Positions 61,345 to 64,000 of a stretch of DNA of 64,000 bases are shown here, piece after piece. The DNA lies in NCBI GenBank assembly GCA_920105625.2, contig OV050030.1, forward strand, positions 168,141,315 through 168,205,314, written 5' to 3'. This stretch comes from Clusia tigrina. Its lineage: Eukaryota; Arthropoda; Insecta; Diptera; Clusiidae. Made by a program: the position numbers and the translations under genes. The first letter of the stretch is position 1. Every line of letters begins with the position of its first letter. The notes below the pieces were generated by a model that was given only the letters and a program-made list of their open reading frames with translations, was not told the DNA's origin and did not search any database.

Positions 61345-64000
61345 TATAGGACGCTCCGTATAGAAGTTAGGGCCATTTGAAGTTTTATCAGTTCTTTATT
61401 TTGCAGTCAAGGGTAGCATAGCTATGAGCGATAACTGTAATTGACAAGAGGAGCGAGTACTTTATTGTCACAAAATTTCAAGGTTTTATGACGCTCCAGT
61501 AAAAAGTTACAAGAATTTGAAGGCTGCAAACTTTGATAGGTATAGAAAGCACCGTACAGAAGTTAGGGCCATTTGAAGTTTTATCAGTGTTTTATTTTGC
61601 AGGCAAGGGTAGCATAGCTATGAGCGATAGTTTAAATTGGCAAGAGGCACGAGTACTTTATTGTCACAAAATTTCAAGGTTCTATGACGCTATATTAAAA
61701 AGTTATCAGCATTTGATTGTTGCAAACTTTGATAGGTATAGGACGCACCGTATAGAAGTTAAGGCCATTTGAAGTTTTATCAGTCTTTTATTATGGAGTC
61801 AAGGGTAGCATAGCTATGAGCGGTAACTTTAATTAGCAAGAGGCACGAGTACTTTATTGTCAAAAAATTTCAAGATTTTATGACGCTCAAGTAAAATTAC
61901 AAGCATTTGATTGTTGCAAACTTTGATAGGTATAGAAGTTAGGGCCATTTGAAGTTTTATCAGTGTTATATTTTGGAGTCAAGGGTAGCATAGTCATGAG
62001 CGATAACTTTAATTGACAAGAGGCACGAGTACTTTATTGTCACAAGTTTCAAGGTTTTATGACGCTCCAGTAAAAAGTTACAAGCATTTGATTGTTGCAA
62101 ACATTGATAGGTATACCGCACCGTATAGAAGTTAGGGCCATTTGAAGTTTTACCAGTGTTTGATTTGTTACTCAAGGGTAGCATAGCTATGAGAGATAGC
62201 TTGATAAGAGGCTCGAGTACTTTATTGTCACAAAATTTCAAACTTTTATTACGCTCCAGTAAAAAGTTGCAAGCATTTGAATTTTGCAAACTTTGCTAGG
62301 ATGCAACGTATAGAAGTTAGGGACATTTGAAGCTTTATAAGTGTTTGTTTTGGGACTAACGGGTAGCATAGCTATGAGCGATAGCTTAAATTTGACAAGA
62401 GGCACGAGTACTTTATTGTCACAAAATTTCAAAATTTTATGACGCACCAGTAAAAAGTTACAAGCATTTGAATTTTGCAAACTTTGCTAGGTATAGGTTG
62501 CAACGTATAGAAGTTAAGGCCATTTGAAAATTTATCAGTGTCTGATTTGGGACTCAAGGGTAGCATATCTATGAGCGATACCTTAAATTAGCAAGAGGCA
62601 CGAGTTCTTACTGTCACAAAATTTCAAGGTTTTATTACGCTGCAGTAAAAATTACCAGCATTTGATTGTTGCAAACTTTGAGAGGTATAGGACGCTCCGT
62701 ATAGAAGTTAGGGCCAGTTGAAGTTTTATCAGTGTTTTATTTTGAAGTCAAGGGGAGCATAGCTATGAGCGGTAACTTTAATTGACAAGAGGCACGAGTA
62801 CTTTATTGTCAAAAAATTTCAAGATTTTATGACGCTCCAGTAGAAAGTTACAAGCATTTGATTGTTGCAAACTTTGATAGGTACAGTACGCACAGTATAG
62901 AAGTTAGGGCCATTTTGAGTTTTATTAGTATTTTATTTTGGAGTCAAGGGTAGCAGAGCTATGAGCGATAACTTCAATTGACAAGAGGCACGAGTACTTT
63001 ATTGTTACAAAATTTCAAGGTTTTATTACGCACCAGTAAAAAGTTACAAGCATTTGAAGGTTGCAAACTTTGATAGGTATAGGACGCACCGTACAGAAGT
63101 TAGGGCCATTTGAAGTTTTATCAGTTTTTTATTTTACAGTCAAGGGTAGCATAGCTATGAGCGATAGTTTAAATTGGCAAGAGGCCCGAGTACTTTATTG
63201 TCACAAAATTTCAAGGTTTTCTGACGCTATGTTAATAAGTTATCAGCATTTAATTGTTGCAAACTTTGATAGGTATAGGACGCATCGTATAGAAGTTAAG
63301 GCCATTTGAAGTTTTATCAGTCTTTTATTATGGAGTCAAGGGTAGCATAGTTATGAGCGAAAACTTTAATTTACAAGAGGCACGAGTACTTTATTGTCAA
63401 AAGATTTCAAGGTTGTATGACGCTCCAGTAAAAAGTTACAAGCATTTGATTGTTGCAAACTTTGATAGGTATAGGACGCACAGTATAGAAGGTAGGGCCA
63501 TTTGAAGCTTTATCAGTCTTTTATTATGGAGTCAAGGGTAGCATAGCTATGAGCGGTAACTTTAATTAGCAAGAGGCACGAGTACTTTATTTTCAAAAAA
63601 TTTCAAGATTTTATGACGCTCAAGTAAAATTACAAGCATTTGATTGTTGCAAACTTTGATAGGGCCATTTGAAGTTTTATCAGTGTTATATTTTGGAGTC
63701 AAGGGTAGCATAGTCATGAGCGATAACTTTAATTGACAAGAGTCACGAGTACTTTATTGTCACAAGTTTCAAGGTTTTATGACGCTCCAGTAAAAAGTTA
63801 CAAGCATTTGATTGTTGCAAACATTGATAGGTATAGGACGCACCGTATAGAAGTTAGGGCCATTTGAAGTTTTACCAGTGTTTGATTTGTTACTCAAGGG
63901 TAGCATAGCTATGAGCGATAGCTTGATAAGAGGCTCGAGTACTTTATTGTCACAAAATTTCAAGATTTTATGACGCTCCAGTAAAAAGTTACAAGCATTT

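Larger units (their letters stand above)
1..64000. repeat. Tandem satellite DNA array, ~195-196 bp monomer
   Basis: The whole window is built from one monomer repeated head to tail about 330 times (estimated from length divided by mean spacing). Recurrent landmarks, in order within a monomer, are CAAGGGTAGCATAGC, TATGAGCGATAGCTTAAA, TTGACAAGAGGCACGAGTAC, TTTATTGTCACAAAATTTCA, TATGACGCTCCAGTAAAAAG, CATTTGAATGTTGCAAAC, GATAGGTATAGGACGCAC, TATAGAAGTTAGGGCC and GAAGTTTTATCAGTG. Full monomers are 195-196 bp; common shorter classes are about 191 bp and 181-182 bp. All monomers point the same way. No unique DNA interrupts the array. Satellite arrays of this monomer size with higher-order repeats are typical of eukaryotic centromeric or pericentromeric heterochromatin; assignment to a centromere here is inference. 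I do not recognise the family. Confidence 0.97.
56641..64000. repeat. Diverged monomers, right edge
   Basis: About 38 monomers of an older-looking mixture. A block with GCAAGCATTTGAATTTTGC and GCTAGGATGCAACGTATAG recurs near 58,270, 60,670 and 62,270. The TAGTTTAAATTGGC monomer recurs near 59,216, 61,625 and 63,163. The stretch from 61,965 recurs near 63,685. Three 64-bp internal duplications lie here. The array continues through the end of the window. Confidence 0.8.

Noticed and set aside
1..64000. CRISPR array (regularly spaced repeats)
   Set aside because: There is no alternation of short constant repeat and unique spacer; the entire ~195-bp period is repetitive and no cas genes are present.
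1..64000. CENP-B box-like motif
   Set aside because: I looked for a TTCG...A..CGGG-type arrangement in the monomer and did not find one on either strand.
1..64000. Retrotransposon or DNA transposon insertion within the array
   Set aside because: No terminal repeats, poly-A tails, target-site duplications or coding remnants were seen; all sequence assigns to the monomer.

Overview
This 64 kb window is one uninterrupted tandem array of a single AT-rich satellite family. The basic monomer is about 195-196 bp with a consensus near 38% GC by my hand count. Roughly 330 monomers lie head to tail, all in the same orientation. I find no protein-coding gene, RNA gene, transposon, CRISPR array, origin or unique sequence. 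The many short open reading frames are by-products of the repeat. They recur in near-identical copies at the satellite period, lie on both strands, and simply read through monomers whose length is close to a multiple of three. The organism is almost certainly a eukaryote, and the locus looks like centromeric, pericentromeric or other constitutive heterochromatin. I do not recognise the satellite and cannot name a taxon.

Layout. 1-666: diverged monomers whose order matches the far right end of the window. 667-10,680: HOR-1, a 16-monomer higher-order repeat (HOR) of exactly 2,975 bp. It has two complete copies, a third that lacks one 196-bp monomer, and a partial copy in front that is separated by 1.14 kb of extra monomers. 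10,690-11,725: a 1.04-kb bridge segment that recurs 12,176 bp downstream. 11,726-22,865: HOR-2, made of 3-, 4- and 5-monomer units (582, 778 and 974 bp) plus truncated chimeras. These units appear to be re-amplified from four adjacent monomers of HOR-1, and 2,809 bp of the domain is duplicated again in tandem. 22,866-23,901: second bridge copy. 23,902-30,006: older, diverged monomers with a degenerate third bridge. 30,007-39,420: HOR-3, dimeric and multi-kilobase duplications that differ by whole-monomer gains and losses. 39,421-41,620: transition. 41,621-50,837: HOR-4, 584-bp trimers inside 3.66-3.86 kb units. 50,838-56,640: HOR-5, a 3.5-kb duplication. 56,641-64,000: diverged monomers with several 64-bp internal duplications.

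The most unusual structures are: (1) seven copies of a foldback hairpin (15-bp arms, 6-nt loop) created inside a monomer and then spread by array amplification; (2) a 17-bp dyad near the start of nearly every monomer, whose two main sequence classes change both arms in a compensating way; (3) visible nesting of amplification, monomer to 16-mer to re-amplified 4-mer to 2.8-kb duplication. HOR names are my own labels. Boundaries were set by eye from shared variants and should be read as accurate to tens of bases unless an exact period is stated.
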